Positions 11,921 through 25,030 of a DNA stretch of 64,000 nucleotides are shown one piece after another. Both the position numbers and the translations under genes were made by a program. The number at the start of each line of letters is the position of its first letter. Position 1 is the stretch's first letter. This stretch comes from Sequoia sempervirens. Lineage: Eukaryota > Streptophyta > Pinopsida > Cupressales > Cupressaceae. Location: NCBI GenBank assembly GCA_007258455.2, contig VDFB02262569.1, forward strand, positions 48,896 to 112,895, read 5' to 3'. Below the pieces are notes generated by a model. It saw only the letters and a program-made list of their open reading frames with translations. It did no database searches and was not told where the DNA came from.

Positions 11921-13407
11921 TTTTTAATAGAAGAGACAAAACACTTTTTGGAGTATTATGTTTTTGTCTTTTAATATTAATTTATTCCTATCTGTGGTAG
12001 GAATATTATTGCATCTGCCTAAGTTTTAGCAGTAATTAAATCATTAGAATTTATTATTTTCTTCTTTTAACTTTTAATAAGTAATAATGAAAATATGAAT
12101 TAGTTTATTTTAATTGGTTAAAATATTTGTGGTCTTGATTTCTAAAGTATGATAAAATTAAAAAATTTAATATTTATAATATAGAATATTTATTTATGAG
12201 ATTATTCTTTAATGTCTGGTGTATTATGTGGTATTTTTATTCTTCAAAAATCTAATTAAACGTATCATCTTTATAAACACTTGATATCTAAACTTTGTGT
12301 CATTTATCATCTATTTCATCCAGATAGTACACTTCTCACTTCACAACTAACCATTCAATCCATTCCCTACTAACCATTAAATTAAATTTAGTATTTATAA
12401 TATAGAATATTTATTTATGAGATTATTCTTTAATGCATGGTGTATTGTGTGACTTTTTTATTCTTCAAAAATCCAACTAAACGTGTCATTTTTAGAAACA
12501 CTTGATATCTAAACTTTGTATCATTTATCATCTACTTTATCAAAATTGTCCACTTCTCACATCACAGCTAACCATTAAATTACGAACTCCTAAAATTTAA
12601 ACAACATACGATAATAAAATAATTATATACACCATAATCTCTACACTAACTATAAACAACTTACAATGCATATTGTTATTATCACATTTGTAATAATATT
12701 CTATATATTAAAGAAAGCATTGTTTTCAATCTCTTTTTTAAATTGAACCGTTTTCTCCTCTAGTGGATTTCCAACGGGAAGAGGTTTGGATTCATTGAAA
12801 TGAGTCAAAATCAAAGGAAAATGACAAAACCTTAAAAAAACCCACCAAATGATAATCGTAATTGAGGAAAAAGTCTTTATTGTACTAAAAGGAGAGACAT
12901 TTTGAGTTAAAGCACTTTTATTTTGTCGATATACGTGTAGGAGAATCATGAAAGGGCTAGGCAAAAAGTTTAGTCTAGGTTTGCATGGAAACTATTATTG
13001 ATGGATCTAATAATGATTCTCAAAGCTTATGATTTTGATCATTTCTTTAATAAAACCATTGTTTTATTTATTTATTAATGTTGATATTATAATAAAAAAG
13101 TAGTTATGAAAGTCATGAAAAATAAGTATTAATATAAGATAAAATATTAATATACATATTTTTAAGAATGATAAATATTAATATGTTTAATAAATTGTAA
13201 TTATATATTATTGTGAATGAAAATAATTATGCAAAATTTATTGGGTTTTTGGTTATGTATATTTATAATGTGTTAACTAGGTAAGAGATTGAAATTGAGT
13301 ACGAAAGTTGAATAGTATAAGTTTAAATGATAATTGAAGTTTTTCAGTATAGATTGGTTCTTATGTCTATGAGACGTATGTTGTGTTTTAAGAATACGTT
13401 TATATTT
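11921..13407. other. AT-rich tail of the duplicated block, no gene
   Basis: Non-coding DNA, collinear with 37,908-39,830. An internal direct repeat is visible: about 12,170-12,300 recurs at about 12,395-12,520 (AGTATTTATAATATAGAATA onward). Copy 2 has the same pair (38,160 and 38,380), so this smaller duplication predates the large one. Confidence 0.6.
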
Positions 13408-13426
13408 CTTGTTGAATGTTTGAATT

Positions 13427-13805
13427 TTTTCTTTCGTTTTGCTTGGTGAGGAGGGATTTTTAACTTGGCCTGCTCCAAGTGAGGTCACAAATGAGGAACC
13501 TCATCCCCGACATGAACACACAAATCAACTTGAATCATCCAAACTCATGAGCAAAATAACCCAATAGGGATAGAGAGGGTGAGAGTCCATGAGCACACTG
13601 GCTCAGCTGGGGCCTAGAGCACAATATGGAGCACTAAGTCACTTGGCATGAACACCAACAACATCAACACTAAGGTTCAAACACGTGAGCATATTGGATC
13701 AACGAGGGCACAAGGCCCATGATCACAATAGCTCAACAAGGGTTTGAATCTTGGTGGCCACAACAATAATACCACCACTTGACCATCACACTATGGGATG
13801 GACCC
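13427..13805 (-). mobile_element. tRNA-derived SINE, minus strand, present only in copy 1
   Basis: A 379-base insertion is flanked by a 19-base target duplication with one mismatch (13,408-13,426 and 13,806-13,824, CTTGTTGAATGTTTGAATT). On the minus strand the head has an A box in GATGGTCAAGTGGTGG and a B box in CAAGATTCAAACCC. The minus-strand 3' end is A-rich (GAAAGAAAA). The copy-2 site near 39,840 has a single uninterrupted target sequence, so insertion came after the block duplication. The head resembles the SINE at 53,586-53,733. Confidence 0.88.
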
Positions 13806-13824
13806 CTTGTTGAATTTTTGAATT

Positions 13825-15676
13825 AGATAAACTATAATAACCAATTTTAGATGTGGTGTACCATGATACATGAATCCAATTTCAAGTCCTAAATTCAAAT
13901 TTGATTAAAGATATACACATGGTTGTAGTTATAGTACCCTCTTTATTGCTATTAAGTAACACTTAAAAACCTTGAACATTTTAAAAACATCATAATAACT
14001 AGTAATATATAATAATCATTTTATTTACTTTTTCAATTAAGCTAGGTTTGATTCTAGCTTAATTAGGCCTACACTACACAAGGTAGAATCCTTAATTAGA
14101 CTGAAAGTTCAAAGATCTGCAATGGTGATCAAAGACATTTATTGTTTCCTCTAAACCTTTGGCATTGCTTTAATTTTCCAATGTCTAGTTTTAAACTCGA
14201 TCTTATGTAAGAGGCTCGTCTAATAGATATTAGAATCAAAGATGGCCATAATTTGGTCTCTAGTTTTATGGATAGTTGACCAATAAAATATTAACCTAAG
14301 TTATTGAATTATGATATGTAACATTATTTGTCATGTGTACATGTTGATAATGACTTATTACCTTTAAGAAAATATTTGCTACTTTGTAAAGGCTTATAAA
14401 AGTAATAACCTTGTGATATATATGAGTTAACCTTCATGCCTTCAAATAAACACAAGTTAGATCTTTGGGTTTATCATATGGTCACACTAATCAAAAGCGC
14501 TAAGACTCACCTTTAAAGCTCTAATTTTTTTATGATATATGCTCCATAGGTGATATCTTATCTTAATCTAGTTTGAATCTCAAACTTAATATCGATATTA
14601 ATTCAAATGTAATTACTACCTTAGCTTTATGACACTTTAACCTTGGGAAAATCTCAAGTTATAATTTAATTAGGTTAATCAACAATTATCATTCCAGGGG
14701 TTTAATATAGTATATTGTAGTTGTGAGAAGTATGTAGACCTAATAATAGTCTTAATTGGATTGCAATATGATATTAGCTCCACCACCATGTTAGACGTAG
14801 AAGGCATCTTGATAACACTATCTTGTGATAGAGTTGTGGGCATGACTAGTTTCCTCAAATACTACTTAATATTTAGTTTGAAGTTTGACAATTAAAGAAA
14901 TATCATAAGGCCCATTGTGTCTTTCAAGCAGGACTATTTTATCCATTTGGATTTTATTGATTTCTAACATATATCAATAACAAATTTTTGCTTTTCATAA
15001 ACAACAATTCTGATACACTCTACTTAAATATCTCATTATTTAGAAGTTAAATAGTTAATGGTAATTTTACACCTTATCCCTACCAAAAAGTAGTAAATAG
15101 TTGTCCTACTTTTATTAGCTAAAATTTATCTTTGACCATTAAACTAAGTGATATTTAAGAATAGTCATTATGATATATTTGAGCTTGATAAGAACTTAAA
15201 CAATTTAGAATCTTTAGTTGGCTTTGCTAGGCATATCTAAAATAAAATTTTATGAGATTAAAAAAAAAAAAACTTTGCAACATGACTTTTGCATGTTACC
15301 ATTCTTTAGAATCTAATTCAATGTAAATCTAACGCTAAAAGTTACAAGAGTAAGGCAAAGGTTTAACCAAGGTTCACCACAAAACCAAAAATTCAGCCAT
15401 ACTTAAATCACTAATGAGAGGCTTATTACTGAAAAGAAACGAGTTTTTAGTTCACTTGATACCTTCGATAACTCAATAACAATGAGAAGGTGACACTTTT
15501 CACCAATATTATATGATTAATTTGGACAACTAGTATGATCTTACACTTTGAGTTTTGAAAGCTAGAAATGGCTCATTAACACAAAATTTAAAAAGGGGCT
15601 ATGTGAGGCTATTCTTAAACATGATCCAATTTAATAGTTAAAGGCTAATTTATGATATCAAGTTTCCACAATCCAT
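13825..15676. other. AT-rich tail of the duplicated block, no gene
   Basis: Collinear with about 39,850-41,856. One open frame is intact only in copy 2 (40,846-41,073) and broken here, so it is not a conserved gene. No domain was recognised. Confidence 0.55.
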
Positions 15677-15850
15677 CTTGCTATTTGAATATTATTTATG
15701 GATTTGATTGTGTCATTTTTTTTTCATCAATGTTTTGAATCACACTCCAACTCTCTTTCATCCTGATAATGAATCACAGAGTGTGATTCAAAATTTTGAT
15801 TGAAAAACAACGATACAATCAAATCCAGAAATAATACTTAAATAGCAAAA
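15677..15850. mobile_element. Foldback/MITE-like element, copy 1
   Basis: Arms of roughly 75 bases are inverted around a short loop: CTTGCTATTTGAATATTATT on the left and its near complement ending AATAGCAAAAG on the right, with GAATCACACTC / GAGTGTGATTC next to the loop. Arms are about 80-85% complementary by eye. The same element sits at 41,857-42,028 in copy 2, so it predates the duplication. No clear target duplication was seen. Confidence 0.7.
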
Positions 15851-17314
15851 GGTCAATTTTGACCAATAAAAATAAGATAAATATTTATCACATTTTAATA
15901 TAGATGAAGTATAAAATTGCTATTGACCATTTGACCATTAAACTAGATAAAAATAGACTATGTAAGATTTTGACATATTCCTAATCTTGTGAATACACTC
16001 TATTGACCTTTTGACCATTAGCTACATAAAAATAGACTATGGAAAACTTTGACATGTTCCTAATCTCATGACTATATAAAAGTAAACTAAATTTGACATT
16101 CATTTGCACGTCTCTGAAAAAATAAGAAATTATCGAAGGCAACGAACTTTTCCAGTTTGGTCAAGGATGCGAACTTGTTGCGGGTAAAACTATGGGTTTT
16201 TGTTTTGTTATCATATTGACTTGGCCAATGCTTCTGATCATAATTCAAACCTCGAGACTTGTTCGGTTTTCCAGAATATTTTTAGAGAACTCAGACTTTT
16301 TGTCAGCCCATGGTTTATCACAAGCTTCAAGTTAAAGAAACTTTTGGAGGCTTCCTGCCCAAAATTGCATGATCTTGCCTCTACACAACACAAAGGTGAA
16401 TTTGACGGTCAGCCACCCATCTCAAGAGACCATAATTTCTTCCAAGGCATTTGGTTATGAAGAGATTTACAGCAGCCACTAAGACAAATGGAAGGTTTTT
16501 GACACACACAAACCAAAATATCATAACATGAAGAATTAATTATAGACACAGACTTATCATGAACTGTCCAAACACAGTCTTGATTTTAAGAAAGACAGCC
16601 TTTACCCATTAATCCTTTTAAGATGTATTTCTTCCTAGAAGAACATGAATTCCAAAACAAATAGCTTCTAGCTATCCTTATACTCTTTCAAATCTAAAAG
16701 TTCAATTACTTACAATCACAGTTTGCTAGAGCTTTTCTCAAATTCATATACTACAATTTTTTTATAATATGTTTTTAGATACAATTTTATTAGAACATTA
16801 GAATGTTTGAATTACATATAAAGATTGGAGAGAAAAATTTGTTTCTAAATTTTATTATAATTTATTTTATTTCAATTAATTCAACTCTTAATGATGGTTA
16901 AATCTAACCACCTAAAATACCTAATTCCATCTTCTATATTTGAGCCACATAAATGGCTTCAGCTATAGTTTAGCATGAATCCTAGTGATAGCAAACTATA
17001 CATTGTCAATCTTATCTAATAATAACTAGTCTCTTCATATTTAGAAAACGTGCATCAAATCTAATCTCTTGCTAACATAATTCATCAACCTTTACTAATA
17101 ACTAGTCTTTTCTTATTTAGAAAAAAGTGCATAAATTATAATCTCTTGTCTTTGATAATTCATCAACCTTTACCAATGCCAAATAAAGGAAGTACATTTG
17201 CTTTCTTCTAGGCTACTCTTAATATAGTGGGTGCAAAGTTCCATGAGAAGTAGTAACGATGATCAAGTATATATTTTTATCTTTCACAATAATTTGTGTT
17301 ATGACCAACCATGG
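15851..17314. other. AT-rich tail of the duplicated block, no confident gene
   Basis: A TATA-like CTATATAAAAG at 16,073 precedes an 86-codon plus-strand frame (16,200-16,460). Copy 2 has a similar 91-codon frame (42,372-42,647). The two differ mostly by amino-acid-changing substitutions, so selection on a protein is not evident. A TTTACTAATAACTAGTCTTT-type segment repeats near 17,030-17,180. Confidence 0.45.
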
Positions 17315-19334
17315 ACAACACACTTACATGATAAGCTTTTACAAGAGTGTCACTTGCATACAATATTGGAGTAATTTCAACAACATTTTGCTATCTATAT
17401 ATTCACTGTGCAATCTATAACTCCCAGACACCAATTTATAGAAGATTAAATACAAGAAACCACCAAATGGTAACCCAAAACTATGGAAAAATACCACCAC
17501 ACATGTGAGGTCACAAAATCCAATGGTCCACACCATGGAGAATCAAATCCACCAAAAATAATAGACACCTATCATATGTAGTTATGAATCATAACTCATT
17601 CACCAAATATGGCACTCCATTTTTGGCTCCACAATCTCCTTAAGTCATGCTTATGATATGCATAGTAATACTAAACACTATTCTAATATAACTCCCTCTT
17701 ACGAACTCTTATGCATCATAATAATTTATCATAGCATTTGTCATAAGATCCCACAAAAGTGGGGCAACCCATATATACTAAAGATAAAATTTAAATAACC
17801 TCTTACAACATCAACAAAGTATTGACACATGAAACATAATGCCACCTCAAAATCCCATGCCCCCTTTTCAAGGTGAGGAAATATTACATAAAATAAAATG
17901 TACAAAAATAATAATTAATCAAAATCAAATGCTAGGAATTTGCTAAGGTTGAGACACCCTAATTCCCAGCAAAGATGGTCCCACACATTTCTTAGAAACA
18001 CACCATTAAATATTGTTAGTCTTAGGATACAAGATTTATAGCACGATTAATAGGGTAAACAAAATAAAATACTATCACAATAGAGATTTCATTCGATAAC
18101 ATGTGACTAGATTAATAACATCAAATAAACAATTAAGATGCAAACATAACAAATACAAAATATAACACCAAAATTATGTGGAGAAATCCTTGTGTAAAAA
18201 ACTCCATCGCTAAAGAGACCCAAGCTTTCATTGATCTCAAAAGAGTATACATTGACATAATTACTTATCTCTCTAATAGTAAGCAAGCAACATTCCATGC
18301 CTCCAATATATAAATCCACTATCTCCTGCCTCCAATATATAAACCCACTATGCCATGCCTCCAATATATAAATCCACTATCCCATGCCTCCAATATATAA
18401 AGATGTCATAAACAAGAAACTATCAAGTGGTTTTCAAAATCATGAGCCATGACAAAATTCTAGCATCCCTATGGTCACGATCAAGCATCTCAGAAGATTA
18501 GTAAATTTTCTTACACATTTTATGCATCTTACACTAATAGATGCCATACATTTTGTCATAATGGTCAAATTGACCAAAATCATAATCTAGGTGTTTCATG
18601 AGAGCGTTTAATGTTTGTAACATAACCATTAAACTAGGAAGATGCTTTATAACTCCTAATTTTGACATTTTCAACATAACCTCCTTGTTTAAAATCTTCT
18701 TTCACAATATCCCACTTACAAATAAATGACTCATTTAATCTAATCCAAAATATTAAATAATCTTCATTATTTAATAGTATATATAATTGAATATAATTAA
18801 TCTAAGACTTCAAATTAGAGGTAAACAACACCCCTTATCCTAATAACCCCTAGCACAAGTATAACCAAAATATTCAAACAAGAAAAAATATGAAACAACC
18901 AAAACATTGTATGCCATTGTAGATAAGCAAAAACATAATATTTGATAAGTAATCTAATATATAATGTTGATGAAACTCATGCAATTCCAAGTATTTAATG
19001 GGATAAATTTAGTGCATTTTGTATGGGTCCTTTTCCATTTTCTAGAATGATCTTTTAACAAAGGGATTTGGCCATGATTACTCTTTCTCAACCATTGGGC
19101 AACTTACACGTGGTTTCTTGGCTAGCAAGTATAATTAATGATACATCATATTTTAATTTGGTGTATGATTACTTTTACAAATTGTAGGTATGTGTGTTGA
19201 GACGTGTCCTTTAAATATACATATAACTAGCTATCAATTTGAGGCAAAATTTAAAAAATGCCATTCTCTTATGTGCAAGAGAATTTTTAAATTAAAGAGG
19301 TACTAATAACTATTGCGATAATGCTAATTTTTTG
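17315..19334. repeat. LTR-like module, copy 2 of 3 (truncated start)
   Basis: Starts abruptly at ACAACACACTTAC directly after the end of block copy 1 and matches 9,929-11,920 to GATAATGCTAATTTTTT. It then switches to the GGGTTTAGGGTAAAG repeat that leads into gypsy internal sequence. Its position before the gypsy internal region and its match to sequence after the integrase make it the likely remnant of the 5' terminal repeat. The sharp left edge looks like a duplication breakpoint. Confidence 0.65.
18297..18400. repeat. 29-bp minisatellite, four units
   Basis: Four units of CCATGCCTCCAATATATAAA plus TCCACTATC with minor variants (one begins TCCTGCCTCC, one has ACCCACTATG). The other two module copies have two units each. 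Confidence 0.88.
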
Positions 19335-19437
19335 GGTTTAGGGTAAAGTAGAAGGACCACTAAGAAGATCCAACAAAATTTACAATAAATCTATGTCTCG
19401 ACCAGTAATAAAGGTAGTGCAAATATCATCCAAAGAG
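19335..19437. repeat. ~105-bp dispersed repeat shared with 4,463-4,575
   Basis: Begins GGGTTTAGGGTAAAGTAGAA and ends GTGCAAATATCATCC. It marks the junction between the LTR-like module and gypsy internal sequence, consistent with an untranslated leader. Confidence 0.7.
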
Positions 19438-19447
19438 ATACTGAGAT

Positions 19448-19670
19448 AAGGGATGGTCGAAATCCAACTTTGTGAGAGCTAGCATTTTCTTAAAGAAAAT
19501 GATAGTCTCAAGCTTTTGAGGAAAAGTGGAAAAAGGTACCTAAATCAGGAAAGGCCAAAAGTCTAACTCTGTGAGACTTAGTATTTTTTATTTAAGCAAA
19601 TGACAAAATCTCAAGCTTTCGGCAATGAGGAAAAAAGTATCTAAATAAGGGAAGTTTGAAAGTCTTATTC
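19448..19670. repeat. ~98-bp diverged tandem repeat, three units
   Basis: Related units start near 19,449, 19,547 and 19,647. Each has a CCAA..GTCTAACTCTGTGAGA-like core, then an A-rich part, TCTCAAGCTTT and AGTACCTAAAT-like ends. Divergence is considerable. It lies where gypsy leader or gag would be expected, and I see no gag protein motif. Confidence 0.6.
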
Positions 19671-20279
19671 TAATGTCATATGGAGAAAATTGGTGAAATT
19701 TTAGAATTTTGGGGATAGCATGACCAAGATGACAAGTCTGACATGGGAAATAAGGGATGAAGAACTTTGATCCCACTAACTTATTCTTCCTTGTACAACC
19801 GATCTCCTTCTAACATTGGACATGGGATGGAAGCAAGGAATGTCCTGAAAGTTTGAAAAACAAAATACTTAGCCATTTTTTGAGAACCAAAGCATGGGGT
19901 CAACAAAGCAAGGAGACAAGGGAATAGGTACCAAATTAAGGAAACCCTAAGATCCTAAAACATTCATAAAAGGAATTATGCAAATTTTGAAAGGGTTTTA
20001 AGCAAGGTTTCAAGATCGATAGGAAAGGCATGCAAGGATGAACACCCTTGAAACCCCAAAACTCCAATAACACATGAATATCAAGGGAAACACCAAACAA
20101 AACCCATACTTAGGAATTTTATGATACTTTCCATCATTTGACACTTAGGGAACCCATTTATAATTTCTCAAATCAATTATTAGCAAAGGGTGGATAAGGT
20201 CAAATGTATAACTTTTGGTGCAAAACACAACAAAGGCGAGACACATTAAATTTGGGTGCCAACATGTTCCTAAGAAATA

Positions 20280-21330
20280 TGGTGGCTAGAAAATTTCTAT
20301 GAACAAAATAAATTAGCCATCAAGGATAAGTTCCTTATTCTAGTTATTGATATTTTTTGGATGAGCTTTCAAGGGCTATTTTTTTAACAAAAAAATAGTA
20401 TTTTGGCTATCACTGAATTTATGTCAAACAAGTTAATATTCTCAAAAGTGCCTTCAATATTCATGAAGCATGTTATGAATTTTTGGTAATTCCCTTTGGA
20501 TTAACCAATGCTTCTACTTTTGAAGCCTCATGAATATAGTGTTTCACAATTGCCTGTGCAAATTCATTTATGTGTTCTTTAATGCCATTCTTGTATACAA
20601 CTAGAACTAGGTTGGTCATCTTTGCCATGGAGATCACACTCAAAATTTAAAAGGAGACTTTCATTTTTTATGATTTCTCTAAGTGTGTCTTTAGATTCCA
20701 ATAGGAGGAGTATTTGGAACACATTATTTTTCATATTGAGGTATCAATTAATCCCAAGAAGATTATAATGATGCAAGAGTGTCCATGTTCTAATTCCCTC
20801 AAAATATTCTGAGGTTTTTTAGGCTTGATAGGGTACCACTGTACAAGTCTATAGTAAAATTGTTAGTCCCTTGATTGCCTTGCTCAAAACGAGCTCCTTC
20901 ATTTCAATAGAAGAAATTGATTACAAATTTACTACTCTAAAGATTATCATTTATTCCACTCCATTTTTGGCCCTACCAAATTTTCATAAACCCTTTATTA
21001 CTGAATGCGATGCAATAAGTAGGCCACTTACCTTCACTAGTAAGCAACTCACAAGGAATAATCAAGGTAAATCTACCCATGAAATAAATGTTAGTTATCT
21101 TCCATTTTAAACAATAAAGGAATCCTTATCTCTTGGACCAAAAGTTCCCAATCAAAGCATATCATTATAGCTTGAAATATTTCTTGTAGAAAAAGGTGTC
21201 CTCCCTTTAATAACAAAATGGGTGACAAAAATAAAGGGTTATGATTATGAGATAGTCTACAAGAAAGGCATGAAAAATATTACAGTGGATTCCCTCTTAT
21301 GTAAATATGAAAATGAAGTCACATTATTTT
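20280..21330 (+). pseudogene. Ty3/gypsy reverse transcriptase and RNase H remnant
   Basis: Across shifting frames the order of a gypsy RT is clear. It runs from a decayed VIDIFWMSFQG segment (~20,345) to YEFLVIPFGLTNAS (~20,468-20,510), the conserved FLVMPFGLTNAP-type motif. Near 20,580 is FFNAILVYN, where intact elements have FFDDILVYS, so the catalytic aspartates are lost. Then come YLEHII, PKKI, FLGLIGYH and a connection region. A 79-codon open piece at 20,871-21,110 contains LALPNFHKPFITECDA and NNQGKSTHEI, diagnostic of gypsy RNase H. DQK and LKYFL follow near 21,140-21,180. Many stops and frameshifts make it non-functional. Block copy 1 lacks this RT portion. Confidence 0.9.
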
Positions 21331-22162
21331 TTTCTATCTTGGTACCCATTTGGATGGATGCGATGTGGTAGGGATGGGTCTATAACCTTACAATTAATGG
21401 TATCATTTACCAATTTGAACATGAGCCTCAATATATGATGTGAATCCAATTGACCAAAGAAGTCTTCACCTATCAAGGATGGATTTATTTGATTCCCATA
21501 TCTCAACTCAAGTTTCAATTACTCTTATAATTTCACTCCTCCCTACTATATGTCACTTAATATTTTTTGAATAAATATAAAAGAGTGAAATGTGATTTCT
21601 TTTGGGATGAACTTAAGAAGAATGTTAATCCATTTGTATCTAAATGGTGATGTGTGCCAATACAATAAAGGAGAAACTATCAAAGCATGAGATTTTTGTA
21701 ACCACTTCCTATTCTAAATAATGTTCAATTAATATTTCTATGGATTTTATTATGGGGCTTCCAATTTTCGGAGGTAAATATGTTATTTTGGTTATTGTTG
21801 ACTACCTAACTAAACATGCCTATTTTTTCCATGCCTCACTCTTACACCATTATTATGATCGTTCTTGACACTTGTTGAACTCTCTCTTCAAACTCCATGG
21901 GATGCTCCACTCCAATGCCAATGATCTTGATCCTAATTTTACCATTAATTGTTTATTTTTTTGGAATTAACTTGAACATGAGTTTATCTTATCATTCTAA
22001 AACTAATGGACAAATAGAGGTTGTGAAAAAATTCCTTTATCTACTTGGACCTTGTGTTGTTTTGTGTTTGAGAAAAAAGAATAATAGGCTAGGTGGTTGC
22101 CTCTTGTTAATTGGTGGTATAATGCCATTTATCATACTAATTTGAAGATGATGCACTATGAT
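21331..22162 (+). pseudogene. Ty3/gypsy integrase remnant, 5' part (copy 2)
   Basis: Shows FFWDELKKNVNPFVSKW near 21,600, the FIMGLP/GGKYVI-type core start near 21,750-21,800, a DYLTKHA-like stretch, and NMSLSYHSKTNGQIEVVKKF near 21,975-22,040. This is the well-known integrase stretch around the last catalytic glutamate. Frames break repeatedly. The sequence is cut at ATGAT (22,158-22,162) by the 22,163-31,027 insertion and resumes at 31,028. Confidence 0.9.
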
Positions 22163-22533
22163 TGTAATACCCCCATGTGGCTGATACTTTTGTTACTATT
22201 ATTCTCTTGTGTTAGCGTGATACTAGTTTGTGAAGGTGATTAGTTCACCGTCTTGGTGTGTGGATGCATAGTTAGATTGATTGAGGATTATGTTACTTCA
22301 ATTTATGACATTAAGATTACATTGGTGTGTGATGTTTAATTTGATTTAGTAATATGGTTTGATGCAGTGATTTCGTAATTTAGTGAATGATGTGATCTAT
22401 TAGTTAGAAATGTTATTTCATCATTGATATTATAATTGTTAAGTATAGTTTTGGTGAGAGGACGGTGTAGCACCACTCGTTTACAAGTGCACTGCTACGC
22501 TGCAATTCCTTCTCACAATGTAATGCTTTAATT

Positions 22534-22551
22534 ATATATATATATATATAT
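22534..22551. repeat. Short (AT)n microsatellite
   Basis: About nine TA units just before TGGACATGTACA in the LTR. The related element has TGCTATATATACATG at the equivalent place (~61,173). Confidence 0.8.
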
Positions 22552-24948
22552 GGACATGTACACAACCTTGTTTGTATGCAGGGATTGTAGGTACAAAGTC
22601 TCGATTCCACCTGTTTCGGCAGGACAGGGCAAGCATTAAATATACTCAACGGGATTGATGTTGAGAGGAGTGGTTAGGAAAGTGTTCCCGTCCCAAGTTC
22701 GTCTTTTGTGAGTCCATTGTTGTCTTTGTTTCTATTTGTCCTTGTTTGTAAATGTGTTCGTGTTGATTAACAATTTAGTTTGAGATTTAATTAATTTTTA
22801 ATTAAGTGTGATTTAATTAATGTTGGGTATGTGTGATCAATTATATATTTAATTGATGGAGTTTTAAGTTAATTGTAGTTTAGTTAATTGAGTTATATTC
22901 TCTATTAAAGGAATAGTTTAAATAAAATAATTTTTTACTTTGTTGATATTTTAAAATGTCTTATTGCTTTTGCATTTTTGAGTTAATTAAATAGTTTATT
23001 AAGCTATAATGTTAATAAAAATAAAAAAATAAAATAAAATATAAATAAATGAATAAAATTGATTTTTAAAATTATTAAAAATTGTGGTTTATCACAGTAG
23101 TGAAATTAATAGGTTGGAGGAATTATTCCCAGAAAGAAAGGAGGCATGGGTAACAAAAGTTCTTCACGGGAAAAATTTGGCGGAGAAGAAATTTTGGGTT
23201 TTCTGTTGAATACTTGGGTGAGAATTTGAAAAAGGTTGCAGGAGAGCTTTTGGAGTTGCATTTTGGCTGGAGGAGAAGCTTTGGGAAGAGGGTAATAACT
23301 GAAGGCTCTCGTGACAAGGATTGGCACATCATTTTCTTCTGCAGCCTACAGGAAATAGGTTCCCTTTGTTTTTATTTGGTTTTGATTCTTTCTGCTTTAG
23401 AAAAGGTGTTTTGTAATGCCATGAAAACAGCAAAGGACACATTACATCTAGCATTCCGCCGCCACCAATTTTTTTAAAATTACTTACATACATCATAATA
23501 ATCATATTCCATATGAGTAAACTAAACATAGGCACCACATATAACAAATCCCTGGGGTTTACTTATTTTAACATTACTTTTCACAAGCAACATTATTACA
23601 TCATATGAGAGGTAGTATACACCCGATTAATCATAAGATAACATGGGCATGGTTAACACATTAATCAAGGTTACAATATTACAATCTGGTTCCCAACATG
23701 AATGGGAATCGATAAAATGGATGTTACACATTTTGAAATGAAGAATTACAAAACGCGATCTGGATTCAACTCTGGATCCTTTCAGGGAGTCACTGCAAGG
23801 TACAATTTTGTACTTCTCGATCGACAACTGGGGACCCAATGGGGTGCATAGCACGTTCCACCCAACCACATGGACCTGAAGGTCCACCCCCCGTGCTAAG
23901 AGATGACAAGAAGGAACCCCAACAATAACCATCATACAGAATGAGGATACAAGACTTCACAACAAGATCCACAATAACATAAGACAATCTCAGCACAAGA
24001 TATATCCAACACAAGATGTACCCAACATAAAGATTAACCAATAAAGCATCAACATACAAATGCCAACATGTGCTTACAGAGGCCCAAGAGTAACATAAAG
24101 GGAAACAAAGCATATATGGTTGTTAAAGGAAGAGTGTCATCGCAATGTTGCATGGGTTACCCTGGTGAATCTTCCTAGGCCCCAGCCCCCAACTTGGGTT
24201 ACCCTGGTGACCTCTTATGAAACTTGGCCCCACATGCAATCCAATGTGGCATTGATTATCTTTTATAAGGACAAGACAATGATTTTTCCATTCCAGGCCA
24301 TCTCAACTCATCTCAAGCCCATACAAGCACTTGAGCCATCAATGAGGCATTCACTTATATCTTGTTAATGTGTGATTCTATCCAAAACCCCTAATTAAAT
24401 ATTAATGTTTTCACTTGATTAATAAACTTCCAATGAGTTACCCTAGGACCTCTTCCGGATCCCGGCCCCCATTGAAAGCCACTCCCCTTATGAACAACAA
24501 AAAACTCAAAAGACACTATCGGGGTAAGCCCCCATGCACAACATATAAAGCCACAAGATAAATTACATTAAGCAAGGCATACACCATCCTACACCAAATC
24601 TTCATAATGAAACTATTTTCAAGTGCAAGGCTAAACCCAATCATCAAATAGATCATACGAGTAATAGTTCACAAAGAACCAAGAGTGAAGGCCAATAATA
24701 AAGCAACACCTTTCTTTCCCTTTCTCTAGAAGATTGATAAGTCACTAAAACAAGGGTTTCCCAACAAGGTAGCAACAAAACTTGTTCTCAAAATCATCAT
24801 CAAACTCAAAGCCAAAAACAACCTCCATAAATAAAATTCATCATAAACTCCAAAATTGCACACAAAATGTCAAGAAAAGAATAAAAGTGACAACATTACA
24901 AAGAGACCTATAGACTTAACCATACCTAACATACACAATTTTGTCACA

Positions 24949-25030
24949 AAATTAGTCGGGTATCCAAGGGGGACCTCTATTTCTTCCTCAAATTAGTCAG
25001 GTATCCAAGGGGGACCTCTATTTCTTCCTC
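24949..25030. repeat. 41-bp tandem duplication
   Basis: Two copies of a 41-base unit beginning AAATTAGTCGGGTATCCAAG differ at one base (CGGG versus CAGG). Confidence 0.9.

Larger units (their letters stand above)
7737..17314. repeat. Large direct duplication, copy 1 (~9.6 kb)
   Basis: The whole block aligns collinearly with 21,135-43,525 once two LTR insertions are removed from the second copy, giving about 9.6 versus 9.8 kb. Shared landmarks in order are the gypsy RNase H/integrase end, the LTR start, the LTR-like module with its 29-bp minisatellite, an AT-rich tail and the foldback element. By eye, sampled stretches are about 90-95% identical. Homology starts at CTCCTGGACCAAAAG (~7,737) and stops at GACCAACCATGG (~17,314). 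Confidence 0.85.

Noticed and set aside
16200..16460. 86-codon frame with a similar 91-codon frame at 42,372-42,647 and a TATA-like box upstream in copy 1
   Set aside because: The two copies differ mainly by amino-acid-changing substitutions and have different ends, and the TATA-like word is altered in copy 2 (CTATATGAAAG). The similarity is explained by the block duplication.
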